From Alphaproteobacteria bacterium (lineage in GTDB: Bacteria; Pseudomonadota; Alphaproteobacteria; Sphingomonadales; Sphingomonadaceae): a stretch of DNA of 64,000 bases. Where the stretch lies: contig JAHJHL010000128.1 of assembly GCA_018823905.1 (NCBI GenBank), positions 45,627 to 109,626 on the forward strand, read 5' to 3'. The notes under the pieces were generated by a model, which searched no databases, was not told the DNA's origin, and was given only the letters and a program-made list of their open reading frames with translations. Shown here piece after piece: positions 35,718 through 44,082 of this stretch (position 1 is the stretch's first letter; every line of letters starts with the position of its first letter). Both the position numbers and the translations under genes were made by a program.

Positions 35718-37766
35718 TTAGCGCCCCGGACTCAGTGCGATGGCGAAACCGCCGCCCGCTGCCATGCGGACCGGCCATTTCGTTGCCGCCGTGACCGTCT
35801 TGGTCTCGACCGTCATGGCGAACGGATCGCCGCCGATGCCGCCACCCGCCCCGTCGCGCCAGATCGTTGCCGCATAGCGCTTGCCTGTGGGCAGGAAAGC
35901 GAAATCGACCGTGAAGTCGCGCGCCGCTTCGTCGGTGACGCCGCCGACATACCAGTCCGCGCCGCCACGCCGCTGGCGTGCGAAGACGGCATAGTCGCCG
36001 ATCGCCCCGCCGAGTAAGCGTGTGACCTCCCAATCGACTGGAACGCGCTTGATGAAATCGAGCGCCGCGGGCTGCGCGTCATAATGTTCGGGCAGGTCGG
36101 CGGCCATCTGGACGGGGCTGTAGATCACGACAAAGTTGGCGAGTTGCTTGGCCAGCGTCGACGGGATCCGCCGCCCGCCCTTACCGGTCAGGCTGACAAT
36201 TCCGGGAGTGAAGTCCATCGGCCCTGACAGCATCCGCGTGAACACCAGGTTGGCTTCATGCTCGGGCGGGTTGGGCGGGTCGCCCCACGCCTGATATTCC
36301 ATCCCGCGTGCGCCCTCGCGGCTGACCATGTTGGGCCAGGTCCGCCGCAGCCCAGTGTCCTTGACCGGTTCGTGCGCGTTGATCGCAATGCGGCGCTTCG
36401 CGGCAGCCTCGATCACGGCCTGATGGTGGCGCACCTGATATTGGCCGTCGTGCCAGTCCCAGATGTCGTTGCCATCCTTGTCCTGGTGCAGCACGCCGCC
36501 TGCGTCGGCGACATAACCCGTCTTGACCGCAGGCACGCCATGGCGCGCATAATAGTCGAACCCCGCATCCATTTGCGCGGCATAGCGTCCCGAATTTGCC
36601 GCGGTTTCGTGATGCCCCATGATGGCGACGCCCTTTTTGCGGGCATGGGCCGCGATCCGGTCCATATCGAAATCGGGATATGCCTTCGCAAAATCGAAAT
36701 TGCGGCCATGATCGCCGATCCAGTTGCCGTCCCAGCCGATATTCCATCCCTCGACAAGCACCGCGCCAAAGCCGTGCTTTGCGGCGAAGTCGATATATTT
36801 GAGGGTGTTCTCGGTCGTCGCACCATGCTTTGGCCCGCTGTGCCAGCTTGCCGCGTCCAGGTGCATCGACCACCAGATGCCGATATATTTGAGCGGCTTA
36901 ACCCAGCTCACGTCACCCAGCTTGTTGGGCTCGTTGAGGCTCAGGATCATGTCCGACGCGGCATAGAGTCCTGGGGCGTCGTCGGCGATCAGGATCGTCC
37001 GCCACGGCGTTTCGAACGGCGCGGCGCGGCGCACCTTCCATGGCTCGGACGAGGGGGAGAGGCGGGTCCGAAAGCGTTGGCCGTCGATCCGCTGTAGCCA
37101 GAAACCGGCATAATCGACCAGCGCGGCCTCGTGGATCGCGATGTGCAAGCCGTCGTCGCGGCGAAAGCTGATCGGCGAATGCGCGGTGCCGACCTGGTTC
37201 GCGGGCGTGCGGTTGTAGGGATATTCGTAGCGGTTCCATTCGCCCGCGGGTGTCCACCATGCCTCGGCATTGCCTGCGATGTTGAACTCGGTCAGTTCAT
37301 CATCGATCTGCACATCGCGCAACTGCGGCTGATCGGGAAAGGCGAAGCGAAAGCCGACGCCATGGTCGAACACGCGTGCGATCAGGTCGATCCGGCGTTT
37401 GCCACCGATCAACTCAGTGATTGGCACCCTCATCTCGCGATAATGGTCGCGGACCCAGCGATTCTCACCCCATGGCTGTTCCCAGCGTTCATCGGCTTCG
37501 GAAAAGCTCGCCTTGCCCAGCGCCGTCGCATGTTCGAACTTGCCGTGTCCGCGCAGCATGAAGCCCAGGCGAGAGGGGGCAATGACCGGCTTGCCATCGC
37601 GCGTGACCCGATACGTCGGAATCTCTCCCACCGTCGTCAACGAAAAGCAGGTGCGCGTGTCGGGCGAGCAAAGCTCGTGCGTCACATCGTCGCGCGCTGC
37701 CGCAGGCGATGCAACGAGGGCGGCCAGCAAAACGCTGCCGACACGGACCAGGTCGCGGTCGCGCAT
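35718..37766 (-). CDS. GH97 family glycosidase (inverting-type, SusB-like alpha-glucosidase)
   Basis: YIGIWWSMHL, GFGAVLVEGWNIGWDGNW, GVPAVKTGYVADAGG, INAHEPVKDTGLRRTWPN, REGARGMEYQAWG, SGPMDFTPG. Confidence 0.92.
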   Translation of the reverse strand: MRDRDLVRVGSVLLAALVASPAAARDDVTHELCSPDTRTCFSLTTVGEIPTYRVTRDGKPVIAPSRLGFMLRGHGKFEHATALGKASFSEADERWEQPWGENRWVRDHYREMRVPITELIGGKRRIDLIARVFDHGVGFRFAFPDQPQLRDVQIDDELTEFNIAGNAEAWWTPAGEWNRYEYPYNRTPANQVGTAHSPISFRRDDGLHIAIHEAALVDYAGFWLQRIDGQRFRTRLSPSSEPWKVRRAAPFETPWRTILIADDAPGLYAASDMILSLNEPNKLGDVSWVKPLKYIGIWWSMHLDAASWHSGPKHGATTENTLKYIDFAAKHGFGAVLVEGWNIGWDGNWIGDHGRNFDFAKAYPDFDMDRIAAHARKKGVAIMGHHETAANSGRYAAQMDAGFDYYARHGVPAVKTGYVADAGGVLHQDKDGNDIWDWHDGQYQVRHHQAVIEAAAKRRIAINAHEPVKDTGLRRTWPNMVSREGARGMEYQAWGDPPNPPEHEANLVFTRMLSGPMDFTPGIVSLTGKGGRRIPSTLAKQLANFVVIYSPVQMAADLPEHYDAQPAALDFIKRVPVDWEVTRLLGGAIGDYAVFARQRRGGADWYVGGVTDEAARDFTVDFAFLPTGKRYAATIWRDGAGGGIGGDPFAMTVETKTVTAATKWPVRMAAGGGFAIALSPGR

Positions 37767-39136
37767 CAATGCACCGATACGACTGCCGCCGCCCCCTTCA
37801 CCGGCGCGCGACCGGCTGCGAAGGCAAAGATGCAGAGCAGGGCGTAGCATAGCGCGGGCAGGGCGAAGGCAGCAGCATAGCCCATGGCGTCGGACATGCT
37901 GCCGACCAGCACCGGGATGATCGCGCCGCCGATGATCGCAGTACACAGCAGCCCCGAAGTCGCCTCGGCCCGTGCGCTCGACCGTTCGAGGGTCAGCGTG
38001 AAGATGACCGGGAACATGATCGAATTGACCAGCCCGATCGACAGCGCGACGAAGCCCGCGGTCGCGCCGCCGACAAAGACGATGTACAGGCAGAGCAGGC
38101 ATGCCGCTGCGGTGAAGGCGGCGAGCAGCCGCGTCGCCGGCGCGAGCGCGAGCAGCGCCGAACCGATCGCGCGGCCGACCATCGCGCCGCCCCAGTAAAA
38201 GGCGACCGCCTTGCCGGCTTCCTGGAGCGACACACCCGGCACACCGTCGCTACCCATCGCAAAGCCGAGCAACGGAACGCCAAAGGGCGCCTCCGACTGG
38301 CCCCAGACGGCATCGCTGTTGAGGAATAGCGCCATTTGTGTGCCAATGGCCACTTCGGCACCGACGTACAGGAAGATCGCGAGCGCACCAAACAGCGCCC
38401 ATCGCGACGAACAGGCCTCGCGGATCAGTTCTCCTATGCCGACGCGCGCGCGTGTCGGTGCCGGGGGAACCGCGGCGTTGACGATCTGGCGACTGACCCA
38501 GAAGAAGAGGAGAAGGGCGATAATCAGGCCGCAGATCCAGAAATAGGCGGCGTCGATCCCCGCCAAGGCCTGGGCGCGGACGCTGTCCGAAATGGTCGCT
38601 CCATCTTTGACCTCGACGCCTTCCAGGAACAAGTGCGCGCCAATCAACGGGCCAAGAAAGGTGCCAAAACTGTTGAAGGTCTGACTGAAGGTCAGTCGGA
38701 AATGGCTCCACTTGGGATTGCCGAGCGCCGCTGCGAGCGGATTGGCCGCGACCTGCAAAATCGTGATCCCGCTCGCCAGCATGAACAGGCCGGCCAGCAC
38801 GAGCGGATAGATCGCCAGATTGGCCGCCGCCAGCATGACAAGGCAGCCCGCGACCATCGTCGTCAGCGCGGTTAGGATCGAGGGGATCGAATGAAAGCGC
38901 GCGATCAGCGCCGCCGCGGGAAAGGACATGACGCCATAGGCGATGAAAAAGGCAAAGGCCGACAGTTGCGCCTCGGCATCACTTAGCGTGAAGATACCCT
39001 TTACCGCCGCGACCAGCGGGTCGATCATCGACGTGATAAAACCCCAGGCAAAGAAGAGCACCGTAACCGCCGCGAAGGCCGCGGCGGAGGTCGATCGACC
39101 GCCAGGAACGGCATAGTCCTGCGCGGATTGTCCCAT
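37766..39136 (-). CDS. FucP-like sugar MFS transporter
   Basis: FFAWGFITSMIDPLVAAVKGIF, AYGVMSFPAAALIARF, SGITILQVAANPLAAALG, LTFSQTFNSFGTFLGPLIGAHLF. Confidence 0.92.
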   Translation of the reverse strand: MGQSAQDYAVPGGRSTSAAAFAAVTVLFFAWGFITSMIDPLVAAVKGIFTLSDAEAQLSAFAFFIAYGVMSFPAAALIARFHSIPSILTALTTMVAGCLVMLAAANLAIYPLVLAGLFMLASGITILQVAANPLAAALGNPKWSHFRLTFSQTFNSFGTFLGPLIGAHLFLEGVEVKDGATISDSVRAQALAGIDAAYFWICGLIIALLLFFWVSRQIVNAAVPPAPTRARVGIGELIREACSSRWALFGALAIFLYVGAEVAIGTQMALFLNSDAVWGQSEAPFGVPLLGFAMGSDGVPGVSLQEAGKAVAFYWGGAMVGRAIGSALLALAPATRLLAAFTAAACLLCLYIVFVGGATAGFVALSIGLVNSIMFPVIFTLTLERSSARAEATSGLLCTAIIGGAIIPVLVGSMSDAMGYAAAFALPALCYALLCIFAFAAGRAPVKGAAAVVSVH

Positions 39137-39196
39137 AATTCTGTCCTCTTCCCCGATTTTGTTCTTCCGTCGGTCTAACGGGGCTTCTGGTTCGAT

Positions 39197-39208
39197 GCAA
39201 CCGGTTAC
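39197..39208 (-). promoter_or_regulatory. Putative LacI-family operator upstream of MFS/GH97 genes
   Basis: gcaaccggttac within near-palindrome atgcaaccggttacat, about 60 bp upstream of the MFS start. Confidence 0.7.
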
Positions 39209-39358
39209 ATGGGCGCTGCTCCGTTGCCATTATCGAGGGTGGCGCTGAGATTGACCTGCGGCCTTTCCCCGGCGCGCGATAGCCAAGACGGTTGCTCACC
39301 GTTGCCACCCGATGCCGACTGGGGTTGTGCAGCCGAATCTGCGACGCGAGCTTCTATC

Positions 39359-40696
39359 TCAGCCCCGAAATTGTCGAGGATCGATCCGGTGCCGTCGCAT
39401 TTTGTCGTAAAGCGTCTTGCGCGGCACGCTGAGTCGCATCATCGCTTCGGCAATGTTCCCGCGCGTCTGAACGAGTGTGTCATGAAGGATCGTTGCTTCG
39501 AACCGGCGCAGCCGCTCGGCCAGCGGCACATCCGCAGGCATGGCTGCCAATAGGGGATCCGAAGGCAAATCGAGAACCACGCTGTAGGCAAAATTCTTGA
39601 GTTCGCGGACGTTGCCTGGCCAATCATGCTCGACAAGGTGGCGACGCACAGCGTCGTCGATCCGAAAATCGGCCAGCCCGAATTTGGACGCTGCCTCGTC
39701 GAGGAAATAGGCAAAGGTCTGTGGAATGTCGGAGCGCCGTTCACGCAGCGGCGGGATACGCAGTTTGACGACGTGCAGCCGGTAATAGAGATCCTCGCGG
39801 AAATTGCCGCCGCGTACGGCGTCGCGCAGGTCCGTCTTGGTCGCCGCGATGATGCGCAGATCGACCGGCTCGGGCGCCGGTGCGCCTATCGGCTGCACTT
39901 CGCGCTCTTCGATCACGCGCAACAGCTTCGCCTGCACCGCGCTGTGCATCGTGTCGATCTCGTCGAGAAACAAGGTACCGCGATGTGCGCTGCGAATACG
40001 CCCTGGCGCACCTAGCTTGCCCGTTGTGCGGTCGGCAAGGTCGCTACCGAACAGCTCGCCCTCTGCCAGCTCGTGCGGCAGCGCAGCGCAGTTTACTGCG
40101 ACGAGCGACGCGCCGCGGCGCCGACTCTGGCGATGAAGCATGTGCGCGACAAGTTCTTTACCGGTGCCCGTCTCGCCCTCTATCAGCACATCGATGTCGG
40201 CCTGTGCTAATTGCGTGATCGTTTCGCGTAATCTCGTCATGCCCGCGCTTTCGCCGATCAGCGGGCTGTCGATCCCGGCGACCGCGGCGACGAGGCGGCG
40301 GTTATCGAGGATCAGCGCACGGTGGTCGAGCGCCCGGCGCGACGCGCTGACCAGATGGTCGGCGGCAAAGGGCTTGGCGAGGAAATCGAACGCACCGTCT
40401 TGCAACGCGCGCACCGCCATTGTGACGTCGGCGTGCCCGGTGATCAGGATGACCGGGATGTCCGGGTCGATCGCGTGAATCGCCGCGCGAAGCTGAAGTC
40501 CATCCATCCCGGGCATGCGGATGTCCGTGACCACGATACCGGGAAAGTCGGCTGCGATGCGCGTCAGCGCACCCGGCGCGTCGGCGAAGGTTTCGACCGT
40601 CAGGCCCGCGAGGTCGAGTGTCTGGGCGTTCGCGGCACGCAGACTCGCGTCGTCGTCGACAAAAAGAATCGTCTGTTCGGCAGTAAAGAAGCTCAT
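39359..40696 (-). CDS. dctD: Sigma-54-dependent response regulator (DctD-like)
   Basis: Receiver ILFVDDDASLR...VVTDIRMPGMDGLQL...ILITGHADVTMAV; GETGTGKELVAHMLHRQS, GTLFLDEID; C-terminal Fis-type HTH. Confidence 0.88.
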   Translation of the reverse strand: MSFFTAEQTILFVDDDASLRAANAQTLDLAGLTVETFADAPGALTRIAADFPGIVVTDIRMPGMDGLQLRAAIHAIDPDIPVILITGHADVTMAVRALQDGAFDFLAKPFAADHLVSASRRALDHRALILDNRRLVAAVAGIDSPLIGESAGMTRLRETITQLAQADIDVLIEGETGTGKELVAHMLHRQSRRRGASLVAVNCAALPHELAEGELFGSDLADRTTGKLGAPGRIRSAHRGTLFLDEIDTMHSAVQAKLLRVIEEREVQPIGAPAPEPVDLRIIAATKTDLRDAVRGGNFREDLYYRLHVVKLRIPPLRERRSDIPQTFAYFLDEAASKFGLADFRIDDAVRRHLVEHDWPGNVRELKNFAYSVVLDLPSDPLLAAMPADVPLAERLRRFEATILHDTLVQTRGNIAEAMMRLSVPRKTLYDKMRRHRIDPRQFRG

Positions 40697-42489
40697 GCCG
40701 ACCTCAGCGTCAGGCGAAAACCGGCGCCGCCAAGCGGCGATTCAATGAGCGAAAGCGACCCGCCAAATTCCGCCATGATATCGCTCGCGATCGCAAGCCC
40801 GAGTCCGAGCCCGTCGGCGCGGCCGGTGACGAACGGTGTGAACAGTTGCGGCCGCAATTCGGGCGCGATACCTGGGCCATTGTCGCAGATATCGATTAGC
40901 ACCGGAGCGCGGCCATGGCCGTGGATGGAGATCCGGGCATCGGTTCGGCCTTGCACGGCCTCGGCGGCGTTCTGGAGCAGGTTGACGAGGACTTGTTCGA
41001 GCCGGACGCGGTCGGCGTGGACGCTCGGCGCCGCATCATCGACTGCAATGTCGAGCGCGATGCCCTGCCCACGCAGTCGGTCCCCAATCAGCAGCAAAGT
41101 TCCGTCGATCGCCGATTGCAGCGACACCGGGCCCAGCGGGCGCGGTGCGCGGCGCGCGAAATTCCTAAGCTCGCCAGTGATCGCGCCGACACGCGCCGTA
41201 AGTTCGACAATATGATCGAGATTGCCGCGCGCCTTGCCGACCTGTTCGCGATCAAGATAGGCAAGCCCATTTTCGGCAAAGCTGCGGATCGCGGCGATCG
41301 GCTGGTTGATCTCGTGCGCGACACCGGCCGTGATCTGGCCGATCGAGCCAAGCCTGCTTGCCTGCGCAAGCTCCTCGCGCGCGGCGCGATAGCGGCGGTC
41401 TGCCTCGGTTTGACGTGCCGACGCCTGCGTCAGTTCATCGTTCGCCGCACGCAGATCCTGTGTCCGCGCGGCGACCTCGCGCTCGAGCGCCTCGTGCGCG
41501 GCCTGCCGCAATGCTTGCCGTTCGGCAAGTCGGACCAGCGTGATGATCGCCGCACCGACAAGGATCAGCAGGATCAGAAAAATCACGCGCGCGGTCGCAT
41601 TGGCGCTGTCACGCGCTGGTCCGGCGGGTTGGAGCAGACGAAGCGTGCTGCCGGGCAGCGACACGCGCTCGACGGCGACGCGGAAGGGTGCCGCCTCGAT
41701 GACAAGATCGCTCCCTGAACGGTCACCCGGCAACGGGTCGAGCGGCGCATTGCCATAGCTGCGCGTCGCGCGAAGGCGCTGCTGCTCGGCGCGGGAAATC
41801 GGTCCGAAGGACCGGAAGCGCCAGCGGCGATCGCTTGACATCACAATGATGTCGGCGGCGTCGGTGACGAGGGTCGTTGCAGCCGAATCGGCCCAGCGCG
41901 ATTCCAGTTTGTCAAATTCGACCTTGACCACGATCACGCCGAGCCGGCGTCCATCGACATCGACGCGTCGCGCCAGGAACAATCCGGGGCGGCCGCTTAC
42001 GGTACCGAGCGCGAATAATTCGGCCTCACCCTCCCGCATTGCGCCCCGAAAATAGGGCCGGAAGCGGTAATTTTGACCGACGAAGCTGGTGGCGTCGCGC
42101 CAGTTGCTCGACGCGATCGTGATGCCGTCGGCGTCGATTACATAGAGGACGGCCGCGTCGGTTCGCTCGGCCAATTGCTCCAGTTCGCGGTCGAGGCGGC
42201 GCGATGCGGTCTTGCTGTTGTCGGCAAGGGCGGCGCGCACGTCCGGAAATTCAGAGAGTACGCGCGGGAGCAGGCGGAATTTCTGCAACTCGCTTTCCAA
42301 TAGGCTGACATGCGCGCGCGCGTTCTGCCGTGCCTCCACATCTGTCTGTGCCCGCGCACGCGTCGCAGCCCATTGCGAGAGTGCCAGCGCCGCCACAAGC
42401 AGGATCAGCGCACCGACCATCGTTGCGACGATCAGCCGCCGTCGATGGGCTCGCGGGCTCGGCGCGGACGAATCACTGAAACCTGTCAT
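40693..42489 (-). CDS. dctB: Sensor histidine kinase (DctB-like)
   Basis: Periplasmic double-PAS-like N-terminus, GVAHEINQPIAAIRSFAENGLAYLDR H-box, NLLQNAAEAV, CDNGPGIAPEL; overlaps dctD-like gene by 4 nt. Confidence 0.88.
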   Translation of the reverse strand: MTGFSDSSAPSPRAHRRRLIVATMVGALILLVAALALSQWAATRARAQTDVEARQNARAHVSLLESELQKFRLLPRVLSEFPDVRAALADNSKTASRRLDRELEQLAERTDAAVLYVIDADGITIASSNWRDATSFVGQNYRFRPYFRGAMREGEAELFALGTVSGRPGLFLARRVDVDGRRLGVIVVKVEFDKLESRWADSAATTLVTDAADIIVMSSDRRWRFRSFGPISRAEQQRLRATRSYGNAPLDPLPGDRSGSDLVIEAAPFRVAVERVSLPGSTLRLLQPAGPARDSANATARVIFLILLILVGAAIITLVRLAERQALRQAAHEALEREVAARTQDLRAANDELTQASARQTEADRRYRAAREELAQASRLGSIGQITAGVAHEINQPIAAIRSFAENGLAYLDREQVGKARGNLDHIVELTARVGAITGELRNFARRAPRPLGPVSLQSAIDGTLLLIGDRLRGQGIALDIAVDDAAPSVHADRVRLEQVLVNLLQNAAEAVQGRTDARISIHGHGRAPVLIDICDNGPGIAPELRPQLFTPFVTGRADGLGLGLAIASDIMAEFGGSLSLIESPLGGAGFRLTLRSA

Positions 42490-42499
42490 GTGCGGATTA

Positions 42500-42516
42500 T
42501 GGCACAAATGAAGCAT
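42500..42516 (+). promoter_or_regulatory. Possible sigma-54 promoter for the dctA-like gene
   Basis: TGGCAC-N5-AAGCAT with correct GG-N10-GC spacing; the -12 element deviates (AAGC rather than TTGC). Confidence 0.35.
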
Positions 42517-42711
42517 ATTGCCTGCGGAAATCCACACAGATTTTGGTCGGCGCTTATCTCGATATGTTTAAAATTGTTGATATTACAATGATTTATATAA
42601 AACAGTTCGTTCATTTGACCGCGATTTCACCCGTCCCCTATTTTCCATGGAAAGGCCGTGCAGCGGCCGCACTCCGCTTCGAAGCGAAGGTGAGAAAAAG
42701 GGAGAGGGCTG

Positions 42712-44049
42712 TTGGCAGCCACGATCGACATGACAGCGCCGGTGTTGCCGGCAACGCCCCGCCCGTGGTGGTCGCATCTCTATGTTCAGGTGCTCGCTGC
42801 GATCGTGGCAGGCGTTCTGCTGGGCCATTTGGCGCCGGATTTTGCGACCGAGCTTAAACCGCTGGGAGACGGCTTCATCAAGCTCGTCAAAATGATCATC
42901 GCGCCGGTGATTTTTCTGACCGTAGCGACCGGTATTGCGTCGATCGGCGAAACCCGCGCGCTCGGACGGGTCGTGGGCAAGGCGTTCGCATATTTCCTGT
43001 TCTTCTCGACGCTCGCGCTGATCATCGGGCTGGTCGTTGCCAATGTTGTGCAACCCGGCGCCGGGATGAACATCGACCCCGCCACCCTCGATGCGGGTGC
43101 CGTCGCGCAATATCAGGCGCAGGCCCACGAAGCGACGCTGACCGCCTTTTTGCTCGACATCATCCCGACAACCTTCGTTTCGGCGCTGACTCAGGGATCG
43201 ATCCTGCAGGCGCTGTTCGTCGCCATTCTGTTTGGCCTCGCGCTGACCCATGCGGGCGAGCCCGGTCGGCAGATCCTTGGGGTGCTCGAAAAAATATCCG
43301 TTGTCTTTTTCGGTCTCGTCGGGATGCTGATGAAGTTTGCGCCGATCGGCGCATTTGGGGCGATGGCCTTCACCATTGGCAAATATGGCGTCGATTCGCT
43401 TGCCAATCTGGGCGCGCTGATCGCAACTTTTTATCTGACATCGCTCTTCTTTGTGATTGTTGTCCTTGGCGCGGTCGCGCGCTTTTCGGGCTTTTCGATC
43501 TTCCGGCTGATTGCTTATCTGAAGGCCGAGTTGCTGCTCGTGCTTGGCACCTCGTCATCGGAGGCGGCGTTACCGAGCCTGATGGAAAAGCTCGAACGCG
43601 CTGGCTGCGCCAAGCCGATTGTCGGCATGGTTGTGCCGACGGGTTACAGCTTCAACCTGGACGGTACCAATATCTACATGACGCTGGCTGCGCTGTTCAT
43701 CGCCCAAGCGGTCGGTGTTGACCTCAGCCTTGGCGATCAACTCGCACTGCTGCTCGTCGCGATGGTGAGTTCGAAGGGCGCCGCTGGGGTCACCGGCGCG
43801 GGTTTCATCACGCTCGCGGCGACGTTGTCGATCGTGCCGTCGGTGCCGGTCGCCGGGCTTGCGCTGATCCTCGGCATCGATCGCTTCATGAGCGAATGCC
43901 GCGCGCTGACCAACTTCATCGGCAACGCGCTGGCGGCGATTGTCGTCGCGGGTTGGGAAAACGCGCTCGACCGCGACGCTTTGCATCGTGCGCTAGGCGG
44001 TGGTCCGGCACCGCTCGCCGCACCACCAAGCGAAACCGACAGCGACTGA
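42712..44049 (+). CDS. dctA: Dicarboxylate:cation symporter (DctA-like)
   Basis: [90 protein letters not shown] start shown; ATG at 42730 possible. Confidence 0.93.
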   Translation: MAATIDMTAPVLPATPRPWWSHLYVQVLAAIVAGVLLGHLAPDFATELKPLGDGFIKLVKMIIAPVIFLTVATGIASIGETRALGRVVGKAFAYFLFFSTLALIIGLVVANVVQPGAGMNIDPATLDAGAVAQYQAQAHEATLTAFLLDIIPTTFVSALTQGSILQALFVAILFGLALTHAGEPGRQILGVLEKISVVFFGLVGMLMKFAPIGAFGAMAFTIGKYGVDSLANLGALIATFYLTSLFFVIVVLGAVARFSGFSIFRLIAYLKAELLLVLGTSSSEAALPSLMEKLERAGCAKPIVGMVVPTGYSFNLDGTNIYMTLAALFIAQAVGVDLSLGDQLALLLVAMVSSKGAAGVTGAGFITLAATLSIVPSVPVAGLALILGIDRFMSECRALTNFIGNALAAIVVAGWENALDRDALHRALGGGPAPLAAPPSETDSD

Positions 44050-44082
44050 TCGACTGACGATAAAAATATGGGGAGTGAAAAG

